Assembly: GCF_035751725.1 (NCBI RefSeq)
Contig: NZ_CP142104.1
Coordinates: 372,001 to 436,000 of the forward strand
Origin: Pseudomonas frederiksbergensis
GTDB taxonomy: Bacteria > Pseudomonadota > Gammaproteobacteria > Pseudomonadales > Pseudomonadaceae
Reading direction: 5' to 3'
Length of the DNA: 64,000 bases
Positions 43,717 to 54,119 of this stretch are shown piece after piece (within the stretch, counting starts at the first letter, position 1; each line of letters starts with the position of its first letter). The position numbers were made by a program, and so were the translations under genes. The notes below the pieces were generated by a model. That model worked only from the letters and a program-made list of their open reading frames with translations, made no database searches and was not told where the DNA came from.

Positions 43717-46700
43717 ATGCAATGGATTTTGACACTGTTGGGCCTGGCACTCGGCTGGGTGGTGGATGAGTCGTTCGCCGATGCGCTGATAGGTGCGTTG
43801 GTCGGGCTCGGCATCGCCCAGTCGTTTCGCCTGGGGCGCCTGGGTAACCAGGCGGCCAAGCAACAGATCCTGTTGCAAGAGACCCAGCAGAGCGTGCTCA
43901 CGTTGGAGGCGCGGCTGGCGGTTCTCGAGCGTGGCAAGGTCGCCGAACCGAGCGATCCGGCGCCGGCCCCCGAGGTTGTCGCGCCTCAAGTGGCGCAACC
44001 ACGAACCCGCACCGAGCCGGAACTGGTCTGGGAATTGCCGCCAGACCTCGAACCCGTTTCCACGATGAGCACCCAGGCCAGCCAGCCGCTGCCTGACGAT
44101 ATCTGGACCCCTGCGCCAGCCGCTTCCACTCGGCGCGCCGATCGCGATTTCGCGCCGTTGCCCCTTGAACCGACGGCGCCTGCGCCTGCAGCCCCCCAAG
44201 GCCCGAATCTCTTCGACCGCGCCATCACGGGCGCGCGCAACTGGCTGTTCGGCGGCAACACCGTGCTGCGGGTCGGCGTGGTGCTGTTGTTCCTCGGCCT
44301 GGCGTTCCTGCTGCGCTACGCCACCGAAGGCATGGTAGTGCCGATCGAATTGCGTTATGCCGGCGTCGCGGCCAGCGCGTTGGGCCTGTTGGGCCTGGGG
44401 TGGTGGTTGCGCCACCGCAACAGCAACTATGCGCTGATGCTGCAGGGGACCGGGATAGCCGTGCTGTACCTGACGGTGTTCGCCGCCATGCGCCTGCATC
44501 CGCTGCTCGATTCGAAGGCTGCGCTGGGCCTGCTGGTGGCGGTCACGGTGTTCTCGGCGATCCTGGCGGTTACCCAGAACGCCATGGGCCTGGCGGCGGC
44601 TGCGGCGCTGGGCGGGTTTGCCGCGCCGATCCTGACCTCCACCGGCAGTGGCAACCACGTCGCGCTGTTCAGCTATTTCATCCTGCTCAATGCCGGCATC
44701 CTCGCGATTGCCTGGTTCAAGGCCTGGCGCCTGCTTAACCTGATCGGCTTTGTCGGCACCTTCGGTATCGGTTTCGCCTGGGGCCTGCGTTCCTACACGC
44801 CGGAACTGCTGTGGAGCACCGAACCGTTCCTCATCGTGTTTTTCCTGATGTACCTGGTGATCGGCTTGCTGTTCACCCGGCGCAAGCTGCTGGAAATGAG
44901 CGATGCGCCCGAAGATGACAGCCGGGACGCGATGTTGCGCTGGTCGGCGCGCAAGGGCGACTACGTCGACGGCAGCATGCTGTTCGGCCCGCCCTTGGTA
45001 GGCTTCGGCTTGCAGTTCGCATTGGTGCAGCATCTGGAGTTCGCCGCGGCGTTCAGTGCCCTGGCCCTGGGCATGATCTACATGGGGCTGGCCCGCGTTT
45101 TGATGGGCGGTCGCGCTGTATTGTTGGCTGAAACCTGCCTCGCCTTGGGCGTGATTTTCGGCAGCCTGGCGATTCCGCTTGGCCTCGATGCCCGTTGGAC
45201 TGCCGCAGCGTGGGCGGTGGAGGGCGCCGGCATCTTCTGGCTGGGCCTGCGCCAGCAGCGACCCTTCGCGCGCATCTTTGCCCTGTTGCTGCAATTGGGA
45301 TCGGCGCTGGCCTTCGTCAGCGAATTGCATCCAGGTGAAGGCAGCCTGCTGGAGGGATCGTGGCTGGGTGCGTTGATGCTCGGTTGTGCCTTGCTGTTCA
45401 GCTTCTACCAATTGCACAAGGCCGAGCCCGGGCATGTCGCGAGCTGGGAGCGTCAGGCTCAGCCTGTGCTGGCGGTATTGGGGCTGGGCTTCCTGTACTT
45501 GCTGGCACCGCTGTTCTTCTTTACCCACGGCACCGCCATTGCCTGGGCCTTTGCCGGCCTGGCGACGCTGTTTGTCGGCCTGCGCCTGCAATCAAGGACC
45601 TTCCTGTTTACCGCGTTCGCCGTGCAACTGTTGGGTGGTGCGTTGTTCCTGATGCGCCTGCAAGGCGCGGACGGGGATTCGACGGCCGTGTTCAGTGCTG
45701 GCTGGAGCGGTTTGCTCAGTGCTTCGCTGATCGGCCTGGCACTGATCGGCGGCATGCTCCTGGCGGCTCGCGACGACATGGTGCGCAACGATGTCCGCTT
45801 GTTGCGCGGCTTGTCCGTGGTACTGCTGGCGGGGCTGGTGCTGATCAATCTCGCGGTGCTGTTCGTCCTGCCGTGGCAAACGGCGAGCGGCGTATGGGCG
45901 GCCAGCGGCCTGTTGATCATCTGGTTGAGCCTGTACCTGAAGCAACGTGTGAGCTTTGTCTTCGGCCTGCTGTTGCAGTTGCTTGGCGGTGCGGCGTTCC
46001 TCACGGCAGGGCCAGCACTGCTGGGCCCGCTCAATGCCGAGGATCTCCGTCCGTTGGCCCATAGCGGCTTCTGGACGCCACTGGTACTGGGGCTGGCGGC
46101 GCTGGTGGGCGCGTGGCGACTGCAACGTGCGCACTCGACGCAGGAGCTGGACGTCTTGAGCTTGCAGCGCCTGTCCGAGTTGTTGCTGGTCTGGGGTGCC
46201 GGCTGGTGGGCACTGGCGTGGGTCAGCGAAGTGCTGCGCTTTGCCCCGGCCAACCTGCAAGGCAGCTTACTGTTGATCGTGGCGGCGACCAGCGTGGCGG
46301 TATGGAGCGTCTTGTCGCTGCGGTTGAAATGGCCGGCGTTGGGGCTGTTGTGCACCTTGCTGATTCCTGCGGCGGGCTGTGTGCTGTTGGCGACCGGGCA
46401 CAGCCGTTATCATCCGGCGGCGGATTTCGGCTGGTTGGCCTGGCTGGCGGTGTTCGCTGTGCATTTCGTTTCCTTGAAGCGGCTGGCGTCGGCGCTGCCG
46501 GCCCAGGCGCGCAGCACAGCTCATGTACTCGGTTGCTGGTTGCTGATGGCGGTGTTGATGCTGGAGTTGCGTTACGGCCTGCTGCAGTTGTCCGAGCAGT
46601 ACAACGCCTGGCGCTGGCTGGCCTGGGCGATCCTGCCGGGCCTTTACCTGGTGCTGGTGTCCTCGCCGCGCACCTTGCCGTGGCCGGTATCTGCACAACC

Positions 46701-47340
46701 ACGGGAATACCGCGTCTACGCGGCGGCGCCCATGGCGTTGTTGATGCTCGGCTGGTTCTGGCTGACCAACACTTTCAGCGACGGCAACTCGGAGCCACTG
46801 CCTTATGTGCCGCTGCTCAATCCTCTGGAGCTGGGCCTGTTGTTCGCCTTGTTCGGTATCTATGTGTGGGCCCGCAACGCCGTGGAGCAAACGACGACCC
46901 GTTGGAGTCGTATCGGTCACATTGCCCAGTTGATCGCCGGTGTGTCGCTGTTCGCGTTCTTCACCGCCCTGGTGATGCGCACGGCCCACCAGTGGATGGA
47001 TGTCCCGTACGAGCTGGACGCGTTGCTTGAGTCCATGTTCGTACAGGCCGGCTTGTCCATCGTCTGGACCTTGATTGCCTTGGGCCTGATGATCGGCGGG
47101 CACTTGCGCCATCGCCGAGAGGTGTGGCTGATCGGCGCGGCGTTGATCGCTGTCGTCGTGGCCAAGCTGTTCTTCGTTGAATTGAGTAACCGTGGCGGTC
47201 TGGCGCGGATCGTGTCGTTTATCGGCGTGGGGGTGTTGCTGCTGGTGGTCGGCTATTTTGCGCCGCTGCCGCCCAAGCGCCCGGAGTCGGCCCCGGATGC
47301 CGAGCCGCCGATGCCTGTCAGTGAGGGAGTGTCGTCTTGA
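43717..47340 (+). CDS. DUF2339 multi-spanning membrane protein
   Basis: Very large inner-membrane protein of 1207 residues. An N-terminal hydrophobic segment is followed by a soluble linker with a short coiled coil (QQILLQETQQSVLTLEARL) and a Pro/Ala-rich stretch to about residue 165. The rest contains some two dozen hydrophobic segments in close succession, with FGGNTVLRVGVVLLFLGLAF at the start of this block. It matches the DUF2339 family; function unknown. The next gene, DUF3999, overlaps by 4 bp, and this pair recurs together, so the two probably form one complex. Confidence 0.87.
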   Translation: MQWILTLLGLALGWVVDESFADALIGALVGLGIAQSFRLGRLGNQAAKQQILLQETQQSVLTLEARLAVLERGKVAEPSDPAPAPEVVAPQVAQPRTRTEPELVWELPPDLEPVSTMSTQASQPLPDDIWTPAPAASTRRADRDFAPLPLEPTAPAPAAPQGPNLFDRAITGARNWLFGGNTVLRVGVVLLFLGLAFLLRYATEGMVVPIELRYAGVAASALGLLGLGWWLRHRNSNYALMLQGTGIAVLYLTVFAAMRLHPLLDSKAALGLLVAVTVFSAILAVTQNAMGLAAAAALGGFAAPILTSTGSGNHVALFSYFILLNAGILAIAWFKAWRLLNLIGFVGTFGIGFAWGLRSYTPELLWSTEPFLIVFFLMYLVIGLLFTRRKLLEMSDAPEDDSRDAMLRWSARKGDYVDGSMLFGPPLVGFGLQFALVQHLEFAAAFSALALGMIYMGLARVLMGGRAVLLAETCLALGVIFGSLAIPLGLDARWTAAAWAVEGAGIFWLGLRQQRPFARIFALLLQLGSALAFVSELHPGEGSLLEGSWLGALMLGCALLFSFYQLHKAEPGHVASWERQAQPVLAVLGLGFLYLLAPLFFFTHGTAIAWAFAGLATLFVGLRLQSRTFLFTAFAVQLLGGALFLMRLQGADGDSTAVFSAGWSGLLSASLIGLALIGGMLLAARDDMVRNDVRLLRGLSVVLLAGLVLINLAVLFVLPWQTASGVWAASGLLIIWLSLYLKQRVSFVFGLLLQLLGGAAFLTAGPALLGPLNAEDLRPLAHSGFWTPLVLGLAALVGAWRLQRAHSTQELDVLSLQRLSELLLVWGAGWWALAWVSEVLRFAPANLQGSLLLIVAATSVAVWSVLSLRLKWPALGLLCTLLIPAAGCVLLATGHSRYHPAADFGWLAWLAVFAVHFVSLKRLASALPAQARSTAHVLGCWLLMAVLMLELRYGLLQLSEQYNAWRWLAWAILPGLYLVLVSSPRTLPWPVSAQPREYRVYAAAPMALLMLGWFWLTNTFSDGNSEPLPYVPLLNPLELGLLFALFGIYVWARNAVEQTTTRWSRIGHIAQLIAGVSLFAFFTALVMRTAHQWMDVPYELDALLESMFVQAGLSIVWTLIALGLMIGGHLRHRREVWLIGAALIAVVVAKLFFVELSNRGGLARIVSFIGVGVLLLVVGYFAPLPPKRPESAPDAEPPMPVSEGVSS

Positions 47341-48707
47341 GTCGCAAGTTGAGTCGAATCGGGCTGGGCGTGGTCGGGCTGTGGGCAGCCTTGTCGGCGA
47401 CGGCGCAGGAGCAACCGCAGGATTTCGCCCATCAGGTGCCGTTGGCCTTGAGCGGCGAGGGGCCGTGGTATCGCTTGCCGTTGCCCTTGGATGTTCAGTT
47501 GCGGGCGCGACAAACCGACCTTAGTGATCTGCGGGTCTTCAACGCCGCCGGGCAGGCCCAGGCCTACGCGTTGGTTCGTGAGTCGGCCCGGAGTCGAGAA
47601 AATCGCACCCTCACCGATGTGAAGTGGTTCCCGCTGTACAACGCGGCCGATGACAGTGAGCGCGCGCCCAGCGTGCGGGTCCAATCGAACGCCAACGGCA
47701 CGCTGGTTGAAGTACAACCGTCCAGCCGACTCGAAGCGGGGGAAGAAGAACTGCGCGGCTGGCTGCTCGACGCCAGCGCAATCAAGGCCCCGCTGCAGCA
47801 ACTGATCCTCGACTGGACCAGCGAACGCGACGGCTTCCAGCGTTTCAGCATCGAAGCCAGCGACGACTTGCAACACTGGCAGGCCTGGGGTGAAGGCCAG
47901 GTCGCACGGCTGACGTTTGCCGACGAGCGGGTCGAGCAGCACGAGGTGAGCTTGCCCGGCCAATCGGCGCGGTACTTGCGGTTGCTGTGGGATTCGCCGT
48001 CCTCGGCGCCGGTGCTGACCTCGGCCCAACTGCAAAGCGCCAGCCGCGAAAGCCTGCCGTTGCCGTTGATCTGGTCGCAACCGCTCGCCGGCAGCACGAC
48101 GAAGGCCGGCGAATACACCTGGCAGTTGCCGATGGGGTTGGACGTCGAACAGGTGCAGGTAGATCTCAGCGAGGCCAACAGCCTGGCGCCGGTGACCCTG
48201 GCCGGTCGCCGTGAAAGCAGCCATCCCTGGCAGCCAATGGGCGGTGGTTTGCTTTATCGCCTGACGCAGAACGGCCAGGACGTGCTGCAAAACCAACTGC
48301 AGCTGTCCGGCCAGACCGTTCAACAGTTGAAGCTGACGGTGGATGAGCGCGGCGGCGGCCTCGGCACCGAAGCCCCTGCACTGCGGTTTGCCGTGCGTGC
48401 GACCCAGGTGGTGTTCCTGGCTCGTGGCGAAGGGCCTTATACGCTGGCGCTGGGCAGCGCGACGGTAAAGGCGGCCAGCCTGCCGTTGACCACGCTGATT
48501 CCAGACTACAAGCCCTCGCGCCTGGCGACGCTGGGCGCCGCGACGGTCAACGGAACGGCCACTTCGACGCCTGTTGTTGAAGCCACACCCGCGACTGCGG
48601 ATACCGACTGGAAAAAGATCGGCTTGTGGGCGGTGCTGCTGCTCAGCGTGGTGTTCCTCGCGGCGATGGCCTTCAGTCTGCTGCGCAAGCCGCCAGTCAA
48701 ATCCTGA
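47337..48707 (+). CDS. DUF3999 domain-containing membrane-anchored protein
   Basis: Protein of 456 residues with a signal peptide (LGVVGLWAALSATAQ), a large beta-rich extracytoplasmic region (VPLALSGEGPWYRLPLPLDV; LPGQSARYLRLLWDSPSSAP) and a C-terminal membrane anchor (GLWAVLLLSVVFLAAMAFSLL). The start codon is TTG overlapping the DUF2339 stop as TTGA, backed by GAGGGAG upstream. It is likely a periplasmic partner of the preceding protein. Function unknown. Confidence 0.85.
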   Translation: MSRKLSRIGLGVVGLWAALSATAQEQPQDFAHQVPLALSGEGPWYRLPLPLDVQLRARQTDLSDLRVFNAAGQAQAYALVRESARSRENRTLTDVKWFPLYNAADDSERAPSVRVQSNANGTLVEVQPSSRLEAGEEELRGWLLDASAIKAPLQQLILDWTSERDGFQRFSIEASDDLQHWQAWGEGQVARLTFADERVEQHEVSLPGQSARYLRLLWDSPSSAPVLTSAQLQSASRESLPLPLIWSQPLAGSTTKAGEYTWQLPMGLDVEQVQVDLSEANSLAPVTLAGRRESSHPWQPMGGGLLYRLTQNGQDVLQNQLQLSGQTVQQLKLTVDERGGGLGTEAPALRFAVRATQVVFLARGEGPYTLALGSATVKAASLPLTTLIPDYKPSRLATLGAATVNGTATSTPVVEATPATADTDWKKIGLWAVLLLSVVFLAAMAFSLLRKPPVKS

Positions 48708-48737
48708 GTCGAGACAACCGACAAACCGAGTCGCCCG

Positions 48738-48805
48738 TTTCGCGAGCAAGCCGGCTTCCACAGGAGTCCGCATTCCTCATGTGGGAGCCGGCATGCTCGC
48801 GAAAG
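48738..48805. repeat. REPIN (inverted REP pair, GTGGGAGC family)
   Basis: TTTCGCGAGCAAGCCGGCTT and its inverse AGCCGGCATGCTCGCGAAA enclose about 16 bp, shorter than the other REPINs here. It lies between DUF3999 and fbp. Confidence 0.85.
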
Positions 48806-48946
48806 CGGTTTTCCTTCCACCAAAATACCCAAGCGAACCGACACCCCGTGAACTCAATCCTCCATATCCCGTCTCATAGGAGGAATTAAGTCCCGACTCG
48901 CGCTAAACTGCGCGGGTTTTCCGCCCCCTATTCTTCGGAGCCGTCC

Positions 48947-49957
48947 ATGTCCCGCGTTACCTTGAGTCGCTATTTGATTGAGCAGACCCGCAGCAACAAT
49001 ACCCCTGCCGATCTGCGCTTTTTGATCGAAGTGGTGGCGCGTGCATGCAAGGAAATCAGCCACGCCGTGTCCAAGGGCGCGCTGGGCGGTGTCCTGGGCA
49101 GCATGGGCACCGAAAACGTGCAGGGCGAAGTACAGAAGAAGCTCGACGTGCTCTCCAACGAAATCCTGCTGGAGGCCAACGAATGGGGCGGTCACCTGGC
49201 CGGCATGGCGTCCGAGGAGATGGACAATGCCTACCAGATCCCGGGCAAATACCCGAAAGGCGCCTACCTGCTGGTATTCGACCCGCTGGACGGTTCGTCG
49301 AACATCGACATCAACGCGCCGGTCGGCACGATCTTCTCGGTATTGCGTTGCCCGAACGAGTACCTGAGCCAGAACGAAGCCCTGAATGAAAAGGCCTTCT
49401 TGCAGCCAGGCACCGAGCAGGTCGCCGCCGGTTATGCCATCTACGGCCCTCAGACCATGCTGGTGCTGACCCTGGGCGACGGCGTCAAGGGCTTCACCCT
49501 GGATCGCGAAATGGGCAGCTTCGTACTCACCCACGAAGACATCACCATTCCTGAAACCACCCAGGAATTCGCCATCAACATGTCCAACCAGCGTCACTGG
49601 GAAGCCCCGGTACAACGCTACGTCAGCGAGTTGCTCGCCGGCGAAGAAGGCCCGTTGAAAAAGAACTACAACATGCGCTGGGTCGCCGCGATGGTCGCCG
49701 ACGTACACCGCATCCTGACCCGTGGTGGCTTGTTCATGTACCCGCGCGACAGCCGCGAGCCCTCCAAGCCGGGCAAGCTGCGCCTGATGTACGAAGCCAA
49801 CCCGATGTCGTTCCTGGTGGAGCAGGCAGGTGGCGCTTCCACCGACGGCCACCAGCGCATCCTCGACATCAAGCCTGAAGGCCTGCACCAGCGCGTTGCC
49901 GTGTTCCTCGGCTCGAAGGAAGAAGTGGCACGCGCCACGGCTTACCACAAGGAGTAA
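48947..49957 (+). CDS. fbp: Fructose-1,6-bisphosphatase class I
   Basis: Gluconeogenic enzyme of 336 residues. The metal site is [18 protein letters not shown], the substrate region [23 protein letters not shown] is placed 8 bp before the ATG. It is followed after 3 bp by the DUF924 gene. Confidence 0.97.
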   Translation: MSRVTLSRYLIEQTRSNNTPADLRFLIEVVARACKEISHAVSKGALGGVLGSMGTENVQGEVQKKLDVLSNEILLEANEWGGHLAGMASEEMDNAYQIPGKYPKGAYLLVFDPLDGSSNIDINAPVGTIFSVLRCPNEYLSQNEALNEKAFLQPGTEQVAAGYAIYGPQTMLVLTLGDGVKGFTLDREMGSFVLTHEDITIPETTQEFAINMSNQRHWEAPVQRYVSELLAGEEGPLKKNYNMRWVAAMVADVHRILTRGGLFMYPRDSREPSKPGKLRLMYEANPMSFLVEQAGGASTDGHQRILDIKPEGLHQRVAVFLGSKEEVARATAYHKE

Positions 49958-49960
49958 ACC

Positions 49961-50557
49961 ATGGCCGAGCCCTGGCAGCCGTTGCTCGATTGGTGGTTTG
50001 GTTCAGCCCAGACGCCGGACGAAATAGCGGCTGACAAGGGCAAGCTGTGGTTCGGCAAAGGCCATGATCGCCAGGCGCGAGAGCGCTTCGGCGACCTGGT
50101 CGAGCAAGCACTGGCCGGCGGATTGACCGACTGGGCGCAACGCCCGGAAGGTTGGCTGGCCCTGGTGCTGCTGCTGGATCAACTCCCGCGGATGATCTTT
50201 CGCAACACGCCCAAGAGCTTTTCCGGCGACCTGCGAGCCCAAGCGCTGGTGGCCCAGGGTTTGGCGGCGGGTTTCGACCAGCAACTACGACCGATCCAGC
50301 GCGTTTTCATCTACCTCGTCCTCGAACACTGCGAAAACCTCGCGGTGCAGAACGAAGCCGTATCGCGGTTCATCGAACTGGTTCGAGAGCAACCCGAGGC
50401 GCAGCGGGCGGTGTTTGAAGACAATCTGGATTATGCCGAGCGGCATCAGAAGATCATTGCCCGGTTTGGACGCTTTCCCCATCGCAATGCGGTGTTGGGG
50501 CGCGAGTCCACGGCTGAGGAAGTGGAGTTTTTGAAGAGGCCTGGGTCGAGGTTTTAG
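49961..50557 (+). CDS. DUF924 family protein
   Basis: Cytosolic helical protein of 198 residues (TPR-like fold family DUF924). Landmarks are LLDWWFGSA at the start, LVLLLDQLPRMIFRNTPKSF, and RFGRFPHRNAVLGRESTAEE near the end. Function unknown. It starts 3 bp after fbp, so it is co-transcribed. Confidence 0.9.
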   Translation: MAEPWQPLLDWWFGSAQTPDEIAADKGKLWFGKGHDRQARERFGDLVEQALAGGLTDWAQRPEGWLALVLLLDQLPRMIFRNTPKSFSGDLRAQALVAQGLAAGFDQQLRPIQRVFIYLVLEHCENLAVQNEAVSRFIELVREQPEAQRAVFEDNLDYAERHQKIIARFGRFPHRNAVLGRESTAEEVEFLKRPGSRF

Positions 50558-50565
50558 TCAGTTGT

Positions 50566-50682
50566 TTAGGGGCTGCTTCGAAGCAATCGCTTCATCAGCA
50601 GGGCGGGCAAGCTCTTGCGGCTATCGGCGATGATATGGATATAGATCGTTTGGCCCCGCACCTCATAAATGATTCGGTTCAT
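50566..50682 (-). pseudogene. Remnant of a RelE/ParE-type toxin (C-terminal 38 codons)
   Basis: The frame reads MNRIIYEVRGQTIYIHIIA then DSRKSLPALLMKRLLRSSP, which looks like the last strand-helix part of a RelE/ParE toxin (normally around 90-110 residues). The N-terminal half, which carries the body of the fold, is missing. Its ATG overlaps the antitoxin stop as ATGA, exactly where a full toxin would begin, so a deletion appears to have joined the start codon to the tail in frame. Confidence 0.7.
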
Positions 50683-50945
50683 CCCTGATTGTCCAGTTCG
50701 CTGAAGATATCCTCGATTGCCCTGAATTTACCCTCTTGAATTTCCTGGTTGCCCATCGCCAGCAGCTTCAACAGGGCCATAGTGTCTTCTTGTTCTTCGA
50801 AACTTTTTACATCCATGACCACGAGCTTGGCTTCACCGTTTTGGGTGATGATCAACGGCTCTCTGCTCTCTGTGATGCTCTTGACGATTTCGGCGGTATG
50901 GCTCTTCAAATAGCTGATGGGTTTGATTTGTGATGAGAGTTTCAT
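50679..50945 (-). CDS. Phd/YefM family antitoxin
   Basis: Antitoxin of 88 residues. The N-terminal DNA-binding part is typical of Phd/YefM (PISYLKSHTAEIVKSITESREPLIITQNGEAKLVV); the C-terminal half (acidic, helical) would wrap the toxin. The family represses its own promoter. It is intact while the adjacent toxin is truncated, so here it is a solitary antitoxin. Confidence 0.88.
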   Translation of the reverse strand: MKLSSQIKPISYLKSHTAEIVKSITESREPLIITQNGEAKLVVMDVKSFEEQEDTMALLKLLAMGNQEIQEGKFRAIEDIFSELDNQG

Positions 50946-51043
50946 GGTGCGGGGCCTCGGAAGAGTTGAACGGACTGAATTTAGTCTTGATTCAGTCTTT
51001 CGTCAGGGTGTCGGTCTGATTTCTGCTGAGGGCCCGCAAAGCG

Positions 51044-52936
51044 CTAGATCCGGAAACTCCCCACCAACTGCTTCAACCGCGCCGCCTGCTGTTCAAGGTC
51101 GGAACAGGCACGCAAGGTGGCTTGCAGGTTTTCCACGCCTTCCTGGTTCAGCGTGTTGATCTCGTTGATGTCGACATTGATCGACTCCACCACGGCGGTT
51201 TGTTCTTCGGTGGCGGTGGCAACGGACTGGTTCATGCCGTCGATTTCGCCGATGCGCTGGGTCACGCTGCCCAGGCGTTCGCCGGCCTGGTTGGCGATGC
51301 CGACGCTGCTTTCACTCTGGCGCTGGCTGTCGGTCATGGTCAGTACCGCTTCCCGCGCACCGACTTGCAGCTCCTCGATCATCTTCTGCACTTGCTGCGC
51401 CGAATCCTGGGTGCGGTGGGCCAGGTTGCGCACTTCGTCGGCCACCACCGCGAAGCCGCGACCGGCTTCACCGGCCCGGGCCGCTTCGATGGCGGCGTTG
51501 AGGGCGAGCAGGTTGGTCTGCTGGGAGATGCTGGTGATCACTTCGAGAATCTGGCCGATGTTCACCGTGTTGCTGTTCAGGGTTTCGATGTTGCCGCACG
51601 AATCGCTGATCTTGGCCGACAGCTGTTGCATCGCCGTGATGGTTTTATCCACAACTTGCTGACCGTCTTCGGCCAGGTTGCGGGCCTCGCTGGAATGTTG
51701 CGAGGCGAGGGCGGCGTTCTGGGCGATTTCCTGGGCGGCGGCGCCGAGCTGGTTGATGGCCGCGGCCACGCTGCTGGTGCGCGACGCCTGCTGGTCCGAG
51801 TTGAACATTGACGAGTTGGATGCACTGACCACACGCAGGGCGACTTCATTGACCTGGCCGGTTGCAGAAGCCACCTCTCGGATCGAGGTGTGGATACGCT
51901 CGACGAAGCGGTTGAACGAGGTGCCCAGCGCGCCGAATTCATCATGGCCATGGATGGTCAGGCGGCGGGTCAGGTCGCCTTCGCCTTCGGCGATATCGTG
52001 CATGGCGCGGCCCATGGCCAGCAGCGGTTGCATCAATACGCGGATGAGCATGCCCAGCAGGGCGATGATGAAGACCACGGCGATGACCATGGCAATCAAC
52101 GCCGAGGTGCGGAATTCGCTGAGCATTGCCAGGGCGGTGTCTTTATCAAGCACCAGCGCCACGTACCAGCTGGCACCGGGGACGCCGTTGACCTGGGTGA
52201 AAGAGATGAACTGGGTCTTGCCGTCGAGCTCGACTTCTTTAACGCCCGGACTGATTTGAGGCGCGCCGTTGGGATAGGCCTCGGCGAGGGTCTTGAGCAC
52301 GCGCTTGCTGTCAGGGTGGACCAGGATCTTGCCGTCGGCGCTGACAATGAACGCATGGCCATGGCCACCAAAGTTCAGCGAGTTGATGATCGCGCTGACG
52401 CTCGACAGGTCGATGTCCGCACCCGCCACGCCGATCATCTGGTTCTGGCGCTGTACCGGTGTCGCAACGGTAATGACCAACTTGCCCGACGAAGCCGCGA
52501 TGTAGGGTTCGGTGACGATGGTTTGCTGGGCGCTATTGGCCGCCTTGTACCAGCCACGGGCGCGTGGGTCGTAGTCGGCGGCGCGATTGCCGGCTGGTAT
52601 CGAAAACATCAAGCCGTCGGTGCCGCCGAAATAGCTGAGCTGGAAATTGCCGGTGTAGGCGGGCAGTCCTACGGCGCGTTTCAGGCTGTCGGCACTGCTG
52701 CCGTCGATGGCGATTTGTTGGGCCAGTGATTGCAGCAACTGTATCCGGCCTTCTACCCACGTCTGGATATTGCGGCTGGTCAGGCTGCCAAGCTCCTGCA
52801 TGGACGTCTCGGTGCTGGTATTGAGACTTTGTCGCTGGCGGTAATCGTTGAACAGGATGAAACAGGCGAATGCGACGGCCACCACAAGGGCGGCAGCCAA
52901 CAAGATTTTGTGGCTGAATTTCATGTTTCTGGTCAT
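51044..52936 (-). CDS. Methyl-accepting chemotaxis protein, PctA-like dCache receptor
   Basis: Chemoreceptor of 630 residues: membrane segment ([20 protein letters not shown]), periplasmic dCache domain, second membrane segment near residue 270-300, HAMP ([20 protein letters not shown]) and a signalling domain with the tip [42 protein letters not shown] region. The start [18 protein letters not shown] resembles the P. aeruginosa amino-acid receptors PctA-C. The distal pocket has [13 protein letters not shown] and GADIDL, in the order of the amino-acid-binding motif R-x-W-Y...D. Amino acids are thus the probable ligands. A start at 52924 or 52966 is also possible. Confidence 0.87.
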   Translation of the reverse strand: MTRNMKFSHKILLAAALVVAVAFACFILFNDYRQRQSLNTSTETSMQELGSLTSRNIQTWVEGRIQLLQSLAQQIAIDGSSADSLKRAVGLPAYTGNFQLSYFGGTDGLMFSIPAGNRAADYDPRARGWYKAANSAQQTIVTEPYIAASSGKLVITVATPVQRQNQMIGVAGADIDLSSVSAIINSLNFGGHGHAFIVSADGKILVHPDSKRVLKTLAEAYPNGAPQISPGVKEVELDGKTQFISFTQVNGVPGASWYVALVLDKDTALAMLSEFRTSALIAMVIAVVFIIALLGMLIRVLMQPLLAMGRAMHDIAEGEGDLTRRLTIHGHDEFGALGTSFNRFVERIHTSIREVASATGQVNEVALRVVSASNSSMFNSDQQASRTSSVAAAINQLGAAAQEIAQNAALASQHSSEARNLAEDGQQVVDKTITAMQQLSAKISDSCGNIETLNSNTVNIGQILEVITSISQQTNLLALNAAIEAARAGEAGRGFAVVADEVRNLAHRTQDSAQQVQKMIEELQVGAREAVLTMTDSQRQSESSVGIANQAGERLGSVTQRIGEIDGMNQSVATATEEQTAVVESINVDINEINTLNQEGVENLQATLRACSDLEQQAARLKQLVGSFRI

Positions 52937-53220
52937 TAAGAACGCTACCGCGAAGGGACGGGTCAAAAAGGGGAGTCAATTTGCCATAACGCAGGATTTT
53001 GCGCTGTTACTTTTTATCGGCGCAGAAGCCCGGCGCATCAGGAGCCAGGCCACCTATCCCGACGAAAGGCACGACGGCGTCACAAACCGATTGATTCATC
53101 CGTGAAACACCTCTGCATCGCCAATAAATACTGGGGGCGTCAGGGAACCAGACAGGGGTTTTCTCTTCTAAGGATCAGGTTGGCACCCTGCCACCTCCCT
53201 TCCGTTCCAGGAGTTACACC

Positions 53221-53475
53221 ATGTCGCTGCGATCTATCGCCCTGCTGTTTATGTGCGTCGTGTTGACCGCATGCAGCAAGGTCAACCAGGAAAACTATTC
53301 GAAGCTGTCGGCCGGGATGCCCAAGGCCGAAGTCGAGACGTTACTGGGCAAACCGACTGACTGTTCGGGCGCGCTTGGCATGTCCAGCTGCACCTGGGGC
53401 GACCAGAAAAGCTTTATCAGCGTGCAGTACGCCGGTGACAAAGTGTTGATGTTTTCCGGCCAAGGCCTGAAGTAA
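53221..53475 (+). CDS. Small lipoprotein, SmpA/OmlA-like domain
   Basis: Lipoprotein of 84 residues; the lipobox is VLTACS. The mature part SKLSAGMPKAEVETLLGKPTDCSG resembles the BamE/SmpA-OmlA or DUF3862 domain. Two further cysteines (DCSG, SSCTW) may pair. It precedes a lipocalin by 43 bp on the same strand. Confidence 0.82.
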   Translation: MSLRSIALLFMCVVLTACSKVNQENYSKLSAGMPKAEVETLLGKPTDCSGALGMSSCTWGDQKSFISVQYAGDKVLMFSGQGLK

Positions 53476-53518
53476 CCTGAAGTAAACCGGGGCCAAGCGC
53501 CCACGGGAGAAAAAAATA

Positions 53519-54088
53519 ATGATGCGGTTAGTGTTTGTGCTTTTGGCTGGCCTGGTATTGGCCGGCTGTGCCACTTCTGGCGTAGACCCGTTGGCGCCCA
53601 AGACCGTCAGCAGTGTCAATCTCAAGCGTTACCAAGGGACCTGGTACGAGCTGGCCCGCCTGCCGATGTATTTCCAGCGCAACTGTGCGCAATCCGAAGC
53701 CCATTACACCCTCAAGCCCGACGGCAACGTGGACGTGTTCAACCGTTGCCTGACTTCGGATTGGAAGTGGGAAGAAGCCAGGGGGACGGCTTACCCGCAG
53801 GTACCGGGCAAGACCGACAAGCTCTGGGTCGAGTTCGACACCTGGTTTTCGAGGATCCTGCCGGGTGTGGCCAAGGGCGAATATTGGGTCTTGTATGTCA
53901 GCGATGACTACAAGACCGCCATCGTTGGCGATCCGAGCCGTCGCTACCTATGGCTGCTGTCGCGCACGCCAACGGTCAAGGTCGATGTGCGCGAAGAGCT
54001 GCTGAGCAAGGCACGCCAGCAGGGTTATGACACCACGCGGTTGGTCTGGCGCGCGTCGGACCGGCAGATGGCCAAGACCTCGGACTGA
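53519..54088 (+). CDS. Outer-membrane lipocalin Blc-like
   Basis: Bacterial lipocalin of 189 residues, lipobox LVLAGCA. The lipocalin signature is VNLKRYQGTWYELARLPMYFQ, and the downstream strands include GDPSRRYLWLLSRTP, as in Blc. It would be anchored in the outer membrane and bind lipids such as lysophospholipids. Confidence 0.93.
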   Translation: MMRLVFVLLAGLVLAGCATSGVDPLAPKTVSSVNLKRYQGTWYELARLPMYFQRNCAQSEAHYTLKPDGNVDVFNRCLTSDWKWEEARGTAYPQVPGKTDKLWVEFDTWFSRILPGVAKGEYWVLYVSDDYKTAIVGDPSRRYLWLLSRTPTVKVDVREELLSKARQQGYDTTRLVWRASDRQMAKTSD

Positions 54089-54119
54089 CTGATAGCCGAG
54101 AAAACCATTTTTTATCGGG

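Noticed and set aside
43660..45591. 643-codon frame antisense to the DUF2339 gene
   Set aside because: Gln/Arg/His-rich translation typical of antisense frames in GC-rich genes.
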